A stretch of DNA of 64,000 nucleotides from a bacterium (GCA_025782575.1 JALGYY010000043.1:62001-126000), one strand, 5' to 3'; positions 40,024-53,421 are shown, numbered from the stretch's first letter. A program made the numbers and translations. The notes: generated by a model from the sequence alone, not told the origin.

Positions 40024-40959
40024 TCAGGCCTTGTCCGCGAGCAGCCGGCCTACGGGGAACGGTGTTCCGGCGAGGAGCGCGCCCGCCTCCATGCGCCTCT
40101 TTCCGGGAAGCTGAATCTCCTCCAGCCGGACCGCGCCATTGCCGGCCGCGATCAGAAGCCCCGATCTTGCATCGGCCGCCAGAATCTTCCCCGCTTCCCC
40201 TTTGTCGGGAAGAGCCGATGCCCGGAAGATCCGAAGATCCCCCCGATAGGATTCGGTCCACGCCACCGGCCGGGGATTCATGGCGCGCACCCGTCGGACA
40301 ATGGCATCGGCGTCATCATGCCAATCGATGTGGCCGTCTTCACGTGTGAGCATCGGTGCGTGGGTAGCCCGGGAGTGGTCCTGTCCTTCCCGCGGGCAGT
40401 TCCCTCTCTCCATTCTGTCCAGTGTTTCGATCAGAAGTTCCGCTCCCGTCTGTGCGAGACGATCGGCCAACTCCCCTGCGGTCTCCTGCCGATCGATCGG
40501 TGTCTCCATCCTGAGGAGCATGTCACCCGTATCGACTCCTTCGTCAATCAACATCGTCGTGATTCCGGTCATCTCGTCGCCGGCCAGAATCGACGCTTCG
40601 ATCGGACTCGGACCACGATGCCTCGGGAGAAGAGAAGCGTGAACATTGACACAGCCCAATCGGGGAATCTGCAGAAACCAGGGACGGAGGATCTTTCCGT
40701 ACGCAATCACGACAACAATGTCAACGCCGGACGACCGGAGCGTCGCTTCGAAATTCTTCCGAAGGAGCTTCTCCGGCTGAAAAACGGGGAGTCCGGCTTC
40801 GAGACCGCTCTTTTTTGCAGGCGGTGGCTGAAGAGATCGCCCCCGCCCCTTCGGCCTGTCGGGCATGGTGAGAACGCCCGTGACCTGATGATCCGATCGA
40901 AGAAGCGCCTCGAGAGTAGGCACGCCAAAACGAGGAGTTCCGGCGAAAAGTACCCTCAC
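40024..40959 (-). CDS. fmt: Methionyl-tRNA formyltransferase
   Basis: A 311-residue enzyme that formylates initiator Met-tRNA. The catalytic Asn-His-Asp set is in NVHASLLPRHRGPSPIEASILAGDEMTGIT. The N-terminal MRVLFAGTPRFGVPTLEAL is typical. The start is GTG overlapping the yajC stop (GTGA). No def gene is adjacent in the window. Confidence 0.96.
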   Translation of the reverse strand: MRVLFAGTPRFGVPTLEALLRSDHQVTGVLTMPDRPKGRGRSLQPPPAKKSGLEAGLPVFQPEKLLRKNFEATLRSSGVDIVVVIAYGKILRPWFLQIPRLGCVNVHASLLPRHRGPSPIEASILAGDEMTGITTMLIDEGVDTGDMLLRMETPIDRQETAGELADRLAQTGAELLIETLDRMERGNCPREGQDHSRATHAPMLTREDGHIDWHDDADAIVRRVRAMNPRPVAWTESYRGDLRIFRASALPDKGEAGKILAADARSGLLIAAGNGAVRLEEIQLPGKRRMEAGALLAGTPFPVGRLLADKA

Positions 40960-41279
40960 TCTCCCTCCTTGAGGACGGTGTCGACGGCGCCCCGCAAAAT
41001 CTCGATCTTCACGTTCTCCGCTATCCGGATGACGATGACCTTTTCCTTCACGCCGACCACCGAACCGAGAAGCCCGCCGCGCGTAACGATCCGGTCACCT
41101 TTTTTGACGGCACCCAGTAGTTTTTCGCGGGCTTTCTGCTTCTTCATCTGCGGGCCGAGATAGATGAACCACCAGACTCCCAGCAGCATGACAAATAGCA
41201 GCATCATGCTGCTGCCGCCGCCACCCCCCCCCTCTCCACCACCCGACGCCCCGATTCCGATCAAATGTATGAGATCCAT
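40956..41279 (-). CDS. yajC: Preprotein translocase accessory subunit YajC
   Basis: A 107-residue single-pass membrane protein of the SecDF-YajC complex. The helix MMLLFVMLLGVWWFIYLGPQ is followed by MKKQKAREKLLGAVKKGDRIVTRGGLLGSVV, the family signature. Before the helix there is an unusual Gly-rich stretch (GEGGGGGGSS). GGGAGG lies 4 nt before the ATG. It follows tgt, the common tgt-yajC order; secDF is not present in this window. Confidence 0.93.
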   Translation of the reverse strand: MDLIHLIGIGASGGGEGGGGGGSSMMLLFVMLLGVWWFIYLGPQMKKQKAREKLLGAVKKGDRIVTRGGLLGSVVGVKEKVIVIRIAENVKIEILRGAVDTVLKEGE

Positions 41280-41373
41280 TTCGCCTCCCGATTAGCTGAC
41301 TCTGATGCGAACGATTCCGTCCCTGGAGAGGTATTGTCGCCCATTGCCGGCGCGGGGGCAAGTACGACCCCGG

Positions 41374-44422
<3,049 letters not shown>

Positions 44423-44562
44423 AAAACGACCTCCGTTCAGGCATAATCGTTCATTCATCGAGAAATCCGGACCAGGGAGACGGTCAGATACATTGGGAGA
44501 ACGACCCTATAATGGTAGAGGAAGAGCGGAGTGATCGTCAAGTGGAGTTTGGGCAGATCGGC

Positions 44563-45597
44563 TCAGAGGATGAGCATGGCGTCGCCATAGCTGTAGAACC
44601 GGTAATCCCGATCGATAGCGTAACGGTAAGCCTTCTGCATGAGATCTGTTCCCGCCATCCCGCAGACGAGGACAAATAACGATGATCCTGGAAGATGGAA
44701 GTTCGTCAGCATACCGTCCACCAGGCGGGGAGAGTAAGGGGGATAGATATAGCAGTCAGTGAATCCCCTGCCGGGAGAGACGACGCCTTCCGAGCCGACG
44801 CCCCCTTCGAGAGTCCGAACGGTAGTCGTCCCTACAGCGATCAGCCGCCCGGCACGAGACTTCACTCCGGCGATTGACGTGGCCGCCGGCACGCTGATCT
44901 CGTACGCCTCCGGTTCGATCTCATGATCCTCGATGGAATCGACCCGGATGGGGCGGAACGTGCCCGGCCCGACGTGCAATGTGATCGAAGCGATCTCGAT
45001 TCCCTTCGCCTGGAGTTGATCGAGAAGATCGTCGGTGAAATGGAGACCGGCAGTCGGAGCGGCGACCGATCCGTCCGGCGAGGCGTACACGGTCTGATAG
45101 CGTCTTCGATCCTCCTCGTCCGGTTCCCGCTTGATATAGGGCGGGAGAGGAATGCGGCCGTTTGCATGGAGTGTGTCGAGAACTCCGGTCCCTTCGGGGA
45201 ACCGGATGACCCACTCTCCTTCCCCTCCCCGTTTGACAGCGACTCCATCGAGATTAATCTCCGGAAAAGTGATCGCCCCCCCCTGCCTCACTTTCTTGGA
45301 TGGACGAATGAGAACGACCCAGTCGCTGCCGGCCGCGCTCACAGGTCGGATAAACAGAGCCTCTCCAAGCGCCCCGGACGGAAACTGAGTGGCTGTCCGC
45401 GCGGGGAAAACGCGTGAATTGTTTCGAACGAGGAGGTCTTTCGGATCGAGGTAATCGACCAGGGTTCGGATCGATGTATCGCTAAGGCCGCCGCTCGCCC
45501 GATCGACCACCAGCAGGCGAGCGTCTTCGCGCCGGAGAGATGGCCGCTGCGCGATTAACCGGGGGGGAAGTTCGAACCGGAAATCGGAAAGATTCAC
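44563..45597 (-). CDS. queA: S-adenosylmethionine:tRNA ribosyltransferase-isomerase QueA
   Basis: A 344-residue enzyme that adds the cyclopentene ring precursor during queuosine synthesis. Typical motifs: DFRFELPPRLIAQRPSLRRE, PLPPYIKR, YQTVYASPDGSVAAPTAGLHFT, LHVGPGTFRPI and TNFHLPGSSLFVLV. It starts with GTG at 45597, 5 nt after the ruvB stop. It follows ruvCAB, the standard order. Confidence 0.97.
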   Translation of the reverse strand: MNLSDFRFELPPRLIAQRPSLRREDARLLVVDRASGGLSDTSIRTLVDYLDPKDLLVRNNSRVFPARTATQFPSGALGEALFIRPVSAAGSDWVVLIRPSKKVRQGGAITFPEINLDGVAVKRGGEGEWVIRFPEGTGVLDTLHANGRIPLPPYIKREPDEEDRRRYQTVYASPDGSVAAPTAGLHFTDDLLDQLQAKGIEIASITLHVGPGTFRPIRVDSIEDHEIEPEAYEISVPAATSIAGVKSRAGRLIAVGTTTVRTLEGGVGSEGVVSPGRGFTDCYIYPPYSPRLVDGMLTNFHLPGSSLFVLVCGMAGTDLMQKAYRYAIDRDYRFYSYGDAMLIL

Positions 45598-45602
45598 CGG
45601 TG

Positions 45603-46652
45603 TCAGACGAGCCGCGGAGGTTCGGCCCCGCCCCTATCACGGGGTGCGACGCCAAGATGTCTGTATGCTTCAAGCGTAGCCATTCGGCCTTTCGGCGTTC
45701 GCTGCAACAGGCCTTCACGAAGGAGAAACGGCTCGTGCACTTCCTCGATCGTATCTCGCTCTTCTCCGACCGAAGCGGCCAGAGTGCCGAGCCCCACCGG
45801 ACCGCCGTCAAAGCGCCGGACGATCGCTTCGATGATCCTGAGATCCATTCCATCGAGACCTCGATCATCCACATCCAATCGAATGAGAGAGTCCCTGGCA
45901 AGCTCGCCGTCTATCTTCCCCGCGCCCTCAACCTCGGCGAAATCGCGGATCCGGCGCAAGAGCCGATTCGCGACACGGGGAGTTCCACGGGAACGCCGCG
46001 CAATCTCGGAAGCGCCTTCATCGTCGACCTCGACCCCCAGTATGCGGGCCGACCGGAGCACGATCTCATGAAGGTCCTTTCTATCGTAGTAATCGATGTG
46101 ACATTCAACGCCGAACCGACTTCGAAGGGGACGAGTCAAAAGGCCGGTTCGTGTGGTAGCGCCCACGAGCGTGAAGGGGCGAAGGTTCAGTTTGACTGAG
46201 CGGGCATTCGGTCCCTTGTCGATCATGATGTCCAGCTCGAAGTCTTCCATCGCCGGATAAAGATATTCTTCTATAACCCGGCTCAGCCGGTGAATCTCGT
46301 CGATAAAGAGAATCGCGTGCTCGGGGAGGCTCGTAACGAGCCCCGCCAGCTCGGCGGGACGATCGAGGACCGGGCCCGAAGTGCTCCGAAGATCGGTTCC
46401 CAGTTCACACGAAAGAATGCGGGCCAGCGTGGTTTTTCCGAGCCCCGGCGGGCCGGAGAGCAGAACATGATCGAGAGCCTCCCCCCGCTTCTTCGCCGCC
46501 TCTATGAACACGCGTAGATTGGCTTTTACCTTTTCCTGGCCGACGAACTCATCGAGGCTCCCCGGGCGCAGCGACTCCTCGTAGCTTTCTTCGCCGGCGA
46601 GCGAATCACCCGCAACGAGTTCCCGGCCACCCTCGATTCCCGAATCAGACAC
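45603..46652 (-). CDS. ruvB: Holliday junction DNA helicase RuvB
   Basis: A 349-residue AAA+ branch-migration motor. Signatures: [19 protein letters not shown], Walker [14 protein letters not shown], Walker B FIDEIHRL, and [18 protein letters not shown] with the arginine finger; the winged-helix domain follows. The GTG start overlaps the ruvA end by 8 nt. Confidence 0.97.
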   Translation of the reverse strand: MSDSGIEGGRELVAGDSLAGEESYEESLRPGSLDEFVGQEKVKANLRVFIEAAKKRGEALDHVLLSGPPGLGKTTLARILSCELGTDLRSTSGPVLDRPAELAGLVTSLPEHAILFIDEIHRLSRVIEEYLYPAMEDFELDIMIDKGPNARSVKLNLRPFTLVGATTRTGLLTRPLRSRFGVECHIDYYDRKDLHEIVLRSARILGVEVDDEGASEIARRSRGTPRVANRLLRRIRDFAEVEGAGKIDGELARDSLIRLDVDDRGLDGMDLRIIEAIVRRFDGGPVGLGTLAASVGEERDTIEEVHEPFLLREGLLQRTPKGRMATLEAYRHLGVAPRDRGGAEPPRLV

Positions 46653-47232
46653 CGCTCAGCGCCTCCCTCACGAGATCCTCCACCGAGATTCCCTTCCCAC
46701 CCCGTTTTTCGATTACTTTGTCCACTGCCCGGCCCGCCTGGTCCGTCTTGACACCGAGCGACTGCAGAGCGAGCATGGCTTGCTCGATCAGCTCCACCTG
46801 GCCGGCCTGACCCGTTGTTTCAGTCGTCTCGTCTCCGAACCTTCCCTGGAGCTCGACAATCATTCGCTGGGCGCTTTTTTTGCCGATCCCCGGAGTCCGG
46901 GCGAGGCGCGCGGCATCGCCGGAGCGGACCGCCCGCCGAAACTCGGAGGGCCGCATGGATGACAGGACCGCCATGGCCAGCTTCGGGCCGATTCCAGGCA
47001 CCACGAGAAGATGGCGAAACAGCTCCAGTTCCTCACGCCGGGCGAATCCGAAAAGCTGAATCGTATCGTCCCGTATATATGTGATCGTCGTCAGCCGGGC
47101 CGGGTCGCCGATCGGGGGTAGCTGTTCATAGGTGTTCAGCGAAATCGCGAGCTCATAGCCGACTCCGTTCACATCGAGAACAGCGCGGGCGGGCGATTTC
47201 TCCGCCACTATTCCATCAAGGAAAGCGATCAT
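46645..47232 (-). CDS. ruvA: Holliday junction-binding protein RuvA
   Basis: A 195-residue tetrameric junction-recognition subunit. The OB-fold begins [14 protein letters not shown]. The helix-hairpin-helix motifs [17 protein letters not shown] and [19 protein letters not shown] are clear, and domain III is at the C terminus. The start at 47232 overlaps the ruvC stop (ATGA); a longer frame would run 30 nt into ruvC. Confidence 0.96.
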   Translation of the reverse strand: MIAFLDGIVAEKSPARAVLDVNGVGYELAISLNTYEQLPPIGDPARLTTITYIRDDTIQLFGFARREELELFRHLLVVPGIGPKLAMAVLSSMRPSEFRRAVRSGDAARLARTPGIGKKSAQRMIVELQGRFGDETTETTGQAGQVELIEQAMLALQSLGVKTDQAGRAVDKVIEKRGGKGISVEDLVREALSGV

Positions 47233-47714
47233 CTTAGAGCCTGCTCCTGATGCCGATGACACCAGCAGATCGCCGCCGCCACCCCATCCGCTTCGTCATA
47301 CGACTCAAACTGCCTGTCCGGCCTCAGTATCTGTTCGGTCATGAACTTGACCTGCTCTTTCGAAGCGTGACCGTTTCCGACGACAGCCGACTTGATCTCA
47401 TTCGGTGGATATTCCGAAACCGGGATGTCCCGTTCGGCAGCAGCCAGGAGAACAATGCCCCTGACGTGGCCGATACGAGCGGCCGTGCGGGCATTGATAC
47501 CCTGGTAGACATCCTCGATCGCCAGTGCATCAAACTCTCGGGAATCCAGTAGATCACTGACACCCCGGTAGATCACCAGCAACTTCTCTGCGAATGCGAG
47601 TTTGCGTGATGGCCGGATACAGCCCGAATCGATATGGCGGAGGCGGCCATCTTTCGACTCGATGACTCCGTAGCCGGTGTTCGCGCCTCCGGGATCGATA
47701 CCGAGAACCACCAT
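47229..47714 (-). CDS. ruvC: Holliday junction endonuclease RuvC
   Basis: A 161-residue resolvase. The catalytic acids are in VVLGIDPGGANTGYGVIE (Asp7), IEDVY (Glu) and the C-terminal DEADGVAAAICWCHRH (Asp residues). Length is normal. AAGGAG precedes the ATG. It lies between yebC and ruvA, as often. Confidence 0.96.
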   Translation of the reverse strand: MVVLGIDPGGANTGYGVIESKDGRLRHIDSGCIRPSRKLAFAEKLLVIYRGVSDLLDSREFDALAIEDVYQGINARTAARIGHVRGIVLLAAAERDIPVSEYPPNEIKSAVVGNGHASKEQVKFMTEQILRPDRQFESYDEADGVAAAICWCHRHQEQALR

Positions 47715-47724
47715 CGGCCGCTCC

Positions 47725-48480
47725 TTATTCAGTGGAGCTCAGTTCATGCAGAATGTCTTCCGGAATTTCGAAGTTGGCGGATACCCGCTGCACGTCGTCA
47801 AGATCCTCGAGGTTTTCCGCAAGGCGAATCACCTTACCGGCCACATCCCGTCCCACTTCCACCGTCGTCTTGGCCACACGGATGAACTCCACACGGCCGG
47901 GTGTGATTCCCCCCTCCCTGAGAGCGTCCGCCACCTGTGCCAGGTCGGTCGGAAGAGTATTGATCTCCCAGACATCCCCTTCGTCGGAAATATCCTCCGC
48001 CCCGGCATCGAGGGCGACCATCATGATTTCGTCTTCGTCCTGATCCCCCTTCTCGACAGCAATCAGCCCCCTGAGCTCGAAGAGCCATGCCACCGAGCCG
48101 GGATCTCCCATACTTCCTCCCGCCTTCGTCAGAAGATGGCGGACTTCAGATGTCGTTCGATTCCGGTTGTCTGTCAATGTATCGATGAGAAAGGCGACGC
48201 CTCCCGGTCCGTATCCTTCATAAGCAATCTCGTCATAGGTAACTCCGGCCTCATCGCCCATCCCCTTCCGGATGGCCCGATCTATAGTCGCTGTCGGCAT
48301 GTTATTGGAGCGAGCTGTCTGTAGGGCGGAACGAAGGCGGGGGTTGGAATCAGGATCTTCCCCCCCGGTACGGGCCGCGACGGTGATTTCCCTAATCAGC
48401 TTGGTGAAAATCTTGCCTCGCTTGGCATCAATCGCACCTTTTCGCCTCTTGATCGTAGACCACTTGGAGTGACCGGACAT
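47725..48480 (-). CDS. yebC: YebC/PmpR-family regulator / ribosome-associated translation factor
   Basis: A 251-residue protein. The start MSGHSKWSTIKRRKGAIDAKRGKIF is the family hallmark, and EGYGPGGVAFLID is also typical. Members bind DNA near ruv genes, and the YebC2 group has been linked to ribosomes stalled at proline runs. The ATG at 48480 has GAGGGG 4 nt upstream. It is 10 nt from ruvC and likely in the same operon. Confidence 0.94.
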   Translation of the reverse strand: MSGHSKWSTIKRRKGAIDAKRGKIFTKLIREITVAARTGGEDPDSNPRLRSALQTARSNNMPTATIDRAIRKGMGDEAGVTYDEIAYEGYGPGGVAFLIDTLTDNRNRTTSEVRHLLTKAGGSMGDPGSVAWLFELRGLIAVEKGDQDEDEIMMVALDAGAEDISDEGDVWEINTLPTDLAQVADALREGGITPGRVEFIRVAKTTVEVGRDVAGKVIRLAENLEDLDDVQRVSANFEIPEDILHELSSTE

Positions 48481-48514
48481 TGTTCCCCTCAAATGGCTCG
48501 CATCGCATTCTATG

Positions 48515-50599
48515 CTAGTGCGAGGCTTCTGCTTCCTTTTCTTTTTCCGCTTCCTGAATCACTTTCTGCGCGACGTCCCGCGGAACCTCGGCGTAGTGAT
48601 CGAAATCACGCTCGTGAATCCCCCGGCCTCCCGTGAGTGACCGGAGGTGGGTCGAGTACTTATACAGTTCCGAAAGCGGAACCTCGGCCTTCACGATCTG
48701 GTAGTGACCCTCCGCGTCCATGCCGAGCACTTTACCCCGGCGTGACGAAAGATCGCCCATCACATCGCCCATGCACTCTTCCGGAACAGTCACCTTGACG
48801 ATGTAAATCGGCTCGAGCAGAATCGGATCCGCTTCCACGAACACTTTTCGAAATGCCATACCGGCCGCGATTTTGAAAGAGTTCTCAGACGAATCCACAG
48901 CATGAGAGGAACCGTCGTAAGCGATCGCCTTGACATCCACTACCTGGCACCCCGCGATCACTCCATCATCGAGAAGCTGAACGATTCCCTTCTCGACTGC
49001 CGGCAGGAACTTCGTCGGTATGTTGCCGCCCACGACCTCACTGGCAAACTCGAAGCCTTCCCCGCGAGGCTTCGGCTCGAGTCTGATCCAGACATCACCA
49101 TACTGGCCGCGACCACCGGTCTGCTTCTTGTATCGCCCCTGCCCGCTGGCCGACTTTCGAATGGTTTCTTTGTACGGAATCTTCGGCTTGATGAGTTCCA
49201 CCTCGACACCGAAACGTTCCTTGAGACGTTTGACCACAATCGCGAGCTGCATCTCGCCGAGACCATGGATCAAGGTCTGCTTGATCTCGGAACTTACTTC
49301 CACATGGAACGTGGGGTCTTCTTCGTGGAGCCTGTGAAGTCCGTTCGCGATCTTGTCCTCATCCCCCTGGGTGACCGCCTCGACTGCTGATCGAATCACC
49401 GCTTTCGGGAACGGAATATCAGGCAGCAGGAAATTTCCGCCCTCCTCGCAGAGCGTGTCCCCGGCATGGGTATCCTTCAGTTTCACGGCGGCGCCTATAT
49501 CGCCGGCGATCAACCTGGGGGCATCCAGACGGGTATGGCCCTGTGTGAAGTAGAGCTGGCCGATGCGCTCCGAGTTCTCTCGCCGCGGGTTGTAGTACTC
49601 GCCGGCCGGCTCGAGCGAACCGCTGAAAACGCGAAAGAAAGTAAGATCGCCCATGTGCGCTTCTGAAACCGTCTTGAATGCAAGGGCTGATGTGGGCTCA
49701 GACTCACTTGCTTTACGTTTCGTATTCCCATCCTTCGAAACCGGCTGCGGTACGTCAAGAGGCGAAGCGCCCGACTCCGCGAGTACGTCCAGGAAGAAGC
49801 CCAGGCCCACATTCGGTTTCGAGGCCATGGCGAATACCGGGAAGAATGTGCGCGCGGCAATCCCCTTCTTCAGGCCACCGAGAATCTCTTTCTGCGTAAG
49901 TTCGTTCCCTTCGAGATACCTTTCAAGAAGTTGATCGTCTGACTCGGCCGCCTGCTCGATCAGACGCTCTCTTGCGGCGTTGGCCACATCGGTCAGATCG
50001 CCCGGAATCTCCAGTTCTTTTGGTTTTCCCGATGCATCCGGCAGATACTCCAGGGCACGCATATTAATGACATCAATGATCGTATTGAAGCCGGCACCTT
50101 CGTTAACCGGAATCGTGACGGCTACCGAACGCTTGCCGAGACGGTTCCGAATCATTTCGTAGGTTTTTTCGAAAGTAGAGAACTCCTTGTCCACTTTGTT
50201 GATACCGATGAACGACGGCATGTGGCGATCCCGGGCATACTTCCAGGCGCGGCTCGTTCCCACCTCGACACCCGACTGAGCGTCGATCAGTATGAGGGCG
50301 TTGTCCACTACCTGAAGTGAGCCGACGACATCTCCTACGAAGTCGTCATAGCCGGGCGTATCGAGCAGATTGATTTTCCGGTCTCTCCATTCGAAAGTCG
50401 CCAGCGTGGCGCGAATGGTGAGACTCCTTCTTTTCTCTTCGTCGTCGTAGTCGAACAGTGAGGTTCCGTCATCCACGCTCCCGAGCCGGTTCGTGACTTT
50501 GGCGTTCAGGAGGAAACCGTCGGACAGCGTTGTTTTCCCTACACCGCCGTGACCGACGACGGCGATATTACGGAGTGCTTCAGTCGAGTAAGCCTTCAA
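48515..50599 (-). CDS. Elongation factor G-like GTPase (EF-G2 type)
   Basis: A 694-residue translational GTPase. P-loop GHGGVGKTT, G2 region EEKRRSLTI, G3 DTPGYDDF and G4 GINKVDKE are present, followed by EF-G domains II-V, including GRGQYGDVWI and MGDVMGDLSSRRGKVLGM. It resembles the EF-G-like (FusA2) group, which often occurs beside a canonical EF-G, rather than the main translocase encoded in str operons. No ATG fits. The start is TTG at 50599 with AAGGAG 7 nt upstream; the long frame beyond it overlaps the next gene. Whether it promotes translocation or ribosome recycling is unclear. Confidence 0.88.
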   Translation of the reverse strand: MKAYSTEALRNIAVVGHGGVGKTTLSDGFLLNAKVTNRLGSVDDGTSLFDYDDEEKRRSLTIRATLATFEWRDRKINLLDTPGYDDFVGDVVGSLQVVDNALILIDAQSGVEVGTSRAWKYARDRHMPSFIGINKVDKEFSTFEKTYEMIRNRLGKRSVAVTIPVNEGAGFNTIIDVINMRALEYLPDASGKPKELEIPGDLTDVANAARERLIEQAAESDDQLLERYLEGNELTQKEILGGLKKGIAARTFFPVFAMASKPNVGLGFFLDVLAESGASPLDVPQPVSKDGNTKRKASESEPTSALAFKTVSEAHMGDLTFFRVFSGSLEPAGEYYNPRRENSERIGQLYFTQGHTRLDAPRLIAGDIGAAVKLKDTHAGDTLCEEGGNFLLPDIPFPKAVIRSAVEAVTQGDEDKIANGLHRLHEEDPTFHVEVSSEIKQTLIHGLGEMQLAIVVKRLKERFGVEVELIKPKIPYKETIRKSASGQGRYKKQTGGRGQYGDVWIRLEPKPRGEGFEFASEVVGGNIPTKFLPAVEKGIVQLLDDGVIAGCQVVDVKAIAYDGSSHAVDSSENSFKIAAGMAFRKVFVEADPILLEPIYIVKVTVPEECMGDVMGDLSSRRGKVLGMDAEGHYQIVKAEVPLSELYKYSTHLRSLTGGRGIHERDFDHYAEVPRDVAQKVIQEAEKEKEAEASH

Positions 50600-50667
50600 T
50601 GCGCATCTCCTTTGCCTTATAGGAGTTAGAACATGAAATCGAGAATAGCACCGGCGCTCGGAAAGTG

Positions 50668-52404
50668 TCAACGTGTGGGGGGCAGAATCGCGTACAATGA
50701 GGCGTCCGCCGGCGTGGCCCCCTCGGCAATTCGCCGGATCGCCAGATCCCCCTTCTCCATGTGCCTGAGACAGAGCGCAACCAGCACCCACTCCCAGTCC
50801 ATGATGTAACTGACTCCGGTCTCCCTGATATATTCGTGCAGCCGTTTCCGGGAGAGCGCGGACTGTGCCCCTGCATTCACCTTGCCATCGAGATTGACCA
50901 CGTCACGGCCGCTGAAATAGCTGAAAATCCCCGCCTGGAACGCCCCGATTCGCGCGGACTCGTCGATTAGCGGTTCGAACTGCCGCCAATTGGCGAGAAA
51001 CCCGGTCTCGGGCGAATCCGACCAATCGACCTCCGCGAAAGAGTTCCAGCTAACCAGCTGGCATCCGATCCAGACGGCCAGGATCGCGGGCCAGGCAAAT
51101 TTCCCTTTGATCCCGCCTGATCTACGCAGGGCGTCGGACCAACGGATCATCACCAACGTCGCAAGCAGCACGGCGGGGACCAGATAGCGCCCGAAGAACC
51201 AGTAGGCCGGCGCATAGAATGTATAGCCAAGAGTGATGAGCGCAAGATAGATACCGAAAATCACGAGCAATCCGCCCCCCCTGACCGGTCTCCTCTTCCT
51301 GATAAGAGCAAAAGCGAGCCCCCCCCCGATCGGCAGGACGATCAGTAGAAGCGCCCGCCGGGGAGAAGACTGAACGGCGCGTGAAAGAGCGCTCGGGCCG
51401 GGGTCTGAAAAAGGGGTAACAGGGAGATTGATTCGTAGGGGAGCGAGAACGGGCCACTCGAACAGGAAGACCGTGGCAAGCCTGGTTCCTACATCGGCGA
51501 AGAAGACAGGGGGAACGTCATCAGGATCGAAGAAGATGTCGGCCGCCACCGGACCTGACCAGACAGCGGGGAGCGTAGACCAGCCGTAGTTCAAAGCGAT
51601 CTGTTTCGTTGCCTTGCCGCTGGTGGGAAGGAACTGCCCCGTCAGGTTCTTCGAAATCAGTCCCCACGGTAACCAGATGAGCAGGCCGGTCAGGGTGGTG
51701 ATCGCCATCGTCCGGGTAAAGTACGCTCTGGTGAGAAGGCTGTCTCTGCGAATGGTTCGCCACACGAAGTCGGCCCCGACCGCCGCCAGGAGAAGAACAA
51801 TATCGACCCGCGCAAGAACTCCCATCCCGCCAAGGACGCCGAAAAGAACGGCCTGTTTCGTTCCCCCCTCCCCCTCTCTGATCCACGCAACATAGGCGGT
51901 GATCAACGCGACGAAAAAGAAGAGAGCCACTCCGGTCTCGAGGCCGTTCACCCCATGAATGATGAAATACGGGCTGACTGCGAAAAGAGCGAGTGCCCCG
52001 AGCGCGGCGGGTACCGATGAAAGTCGGCGCATCAATCCGAAGATAAGGACCCCGGTAGCGGTCGACCAGAGTGTGAGAATGATTCCGGATAGATGGATCG
52101 GGAGCTCACGGTTCTCCCCGGCCCATTTGAATATGGGGACGAGTTGAAGGAGGTAGAGCGGATGGAATCCGTTCGTCGGCGCCACGCCATCGAATGTCAG
52201 GCCACGGCCGGCCGCGATGTTCTCTGCGATCTTCAGATAGTAGAATGCATCATCGCAATAGAAGTTGTTGCTGATCAGGGATCGGTAATCCGCTAATGCG
52301 AGTGCCAGGCGAGTTGAAAACAGGAGTGCTATCAGAAACCAGAAGAGGAGCCGGCTGAATCGCTGTGGGAAATGTTCTCCCCGATCCCTGTCCCGTCCTT
52401 CCAA
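50668..52404 (-). CDS. GT-C-type membrane glycosyltransferase-like protein
   Basis: A 578-residue polytopic membrane protein with about ten helices. The first loop has the acidic motif FYCDDAFYYLKIAENIAAGRGLTFDGVAPTNGFHPLY, as in dolichyl/polyprenyl-phosphate sugar transferases of the GT-C fold, where an Asp acts in catalysis. A soluble C-terminal part holds GRDVVNLDGKVNA, recurrent in this family. The first possible start is TTG at 52404 with a poor ribosome site; no ATG lies before the first helix. The acceptor is unknown; polysaccharide or glycolipid assembly is likely. Confidence 0.72.
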   Translation of the reverse strand: MEGRDRDRGEHFPQRFSRLLFWFLIALLFSTRLALALADYRSLISNNFYCDDAFYYLKIAENIAAGRGLTFDGVAPTNGFHPLYLLQLVPIFKWAGENRELPIHLSGIILTLWSTATGVLIFGLMRRLSSVPAALGALALFAVSPYFIIHGVNGLETGVALFFFVALITAYVAWIREGEGGTKQAVLFGVLGGMGVLARVDIVLLLAAVGADFVWRTIRRDSLLTRAYFTRTMAITTLTGLLIWLPWGLISKNLTGQFLPTSGKATKQIALNYGWSTLPAVWSGPVAADIFFDPDDVPPVFFADVGTRLATVFLFEWPVLAPLRINLPVTPFSDPGPSALSRAVQSSPRRALLLIVLPIGGGLAFALIRKRRPVRGGGLLVIFGIYLALITLGYTFYAPAYWFFGRYLVPAVLLATLVMIRWSDALRRSGGIKGKFAWPAILAVWIGCQLVSWNSFAEVDWSDSPETGFLANWRQFEPLIDESARIGAFQAGIFSYFSGRDVVNLDGKVNAGAQSALSRKRLHEYIRETGVSYIMDWEWVLVALCLRHMEKGDLAIRRIAEGATPADASLYAILPPTR

Positions 52405-52554
52405 GAATTCTTACCCCAAGGGAAACTGTCGACGATGGATGCCGTTAGGCTGACGACCTGAGACTACACGCCTTTCCGGCTCCCTTCAAGAAGACGGTTT
52501 TCCCTGGGAAGGAGTTCACGCGGATCGAAACGGCCATGAACCGGCATCCGATCG

Positions 52555-53421
52555 CTACGCGCTCGCCCGCGCGGTTTCGAGGCCTAGAATCCGTAGCACC
52601 GACCCCATATCCGGATCGTCGAGTAGGGCCATGTTCTCCGCAAGCGGTTCCCAGATCCGATGGATGAGCTTCTCCCCCGGCCCGCGATCGGACTGATATT
52701 CAAGCCCGAAAGCATAGCTCTTACCCGCGATCCTGTGGACGGTGAAGCCTTCCGGTTCCGCCAGTCGGGCGATGCCGGCCAACGAATAACTTACGATGTG
52801 CCCCCGCCGTTTCGGATCGATGTAGCCAGGATCAAAGTCGTGGACGAATTCGGGCTGGGCGGAATTGAAGATATACATCGCCCCCCGGTTGGACCGGCCG
52901 GCCAGTTGACGAAATAACCCGCGTAGCATGGTCGGCGTCAGGTGCTCGATCACTTCGATGCAGCATCCGGCATCGAAACGAACCGAAAGATCGCCCAGTT
53001 CTCCAACAAAATAATTGGGATGGTTGGTTCGAAGTTCTTCGGCGGGCGGGAATAGTTCCACCCCGTAAAATGTCTCGGGAGTGTGGGGCAGTAGTTTTGC
53101 GAGGGAGTCGAGCAGGAAACCGGGACCGCACCCGATGTCGATGAATCGTTCGATCGGTCGTCGGGCATAGTAGAAAACCTCGGCCACCCGGGCGAGACCG
53201 TCCGCCTGGGATCGCTGCCTGGCCGCATTGAGCTCCATCTCCCAGTAGTTCTCATCGTAGACAACGACTACCCCGCCTTCATCAATCTCGGAAAGAACCT
53301 CGGGATGAATAAAGATAGTCTTGCAAACACGGCATGTGAAATAGGGATACCCTTCCACCTCACGATACTCTGCAGACGAGTCCGATTCACAACAAGGACA
53401 GATGATTCCGACGGAAGCCAT
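52555..53421 (-). CDS. SAM-dependent methyltransferase with N-terminal zinc ribbon
   Basis: A 288-residue class I methyltransferase. Two cysteine pairs, CPCC (about residues 8-11) and CRVC (about 30-33), form a zinc ribbon. The Rossmann domain has the glycine motif FIDIGCGPGFLLD, then YGVELFP and IEVIEHL. Enzymes with this ribbon often act on sugars or glycans. I chose the ATG at 53421 because AGGAAGG lies 7 nt upstream. The adjacent membrane glycosyltransferase suggests a role in surface polysaccharide, but this is inference. Confidence 0.78.
   Translation of the reverse strand: MASVGIICPCCESDSSAEYREVEGYPYFTCRVCKTIFIHPEVLSEIDEGGVVVVYDENYWEMELNAARQRSQADGLARVAEVFYYARRPIERFIDIGCGPGFLLDSLAKLLPHTPETFYGVELFPPAEELRTNHPNYFVGELGDLSVRFDAGCCIEVIEHLTPTMLRGLFRQLAGRSNRGAMYIFNSAQPEFVHDFDPGYIDPKRRGHIVSYSLAGIARLAEPEGFTVHRIAGKSYAFGLEYQSDRGPGEKLIHRIWEPLAENMALLDDPDMGSVLRILGLETARASA

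Noticed and set aside
50573-50599. Mini-ORF MRIEGLLD overlapping the EF-G-like start
   Set aside because: Its ATG directly abuts the AAGGAG, so it cannot be efficiently started; the spacing fits the TTG instead.
50600-50791. 64-codon N-terminal extension of the EF-G-like gene
   Set aside because: It overlaps the upstream glycosyltransferase gene, has no similarity to EF-G, and a TTG with AAGGAG fits the family start.
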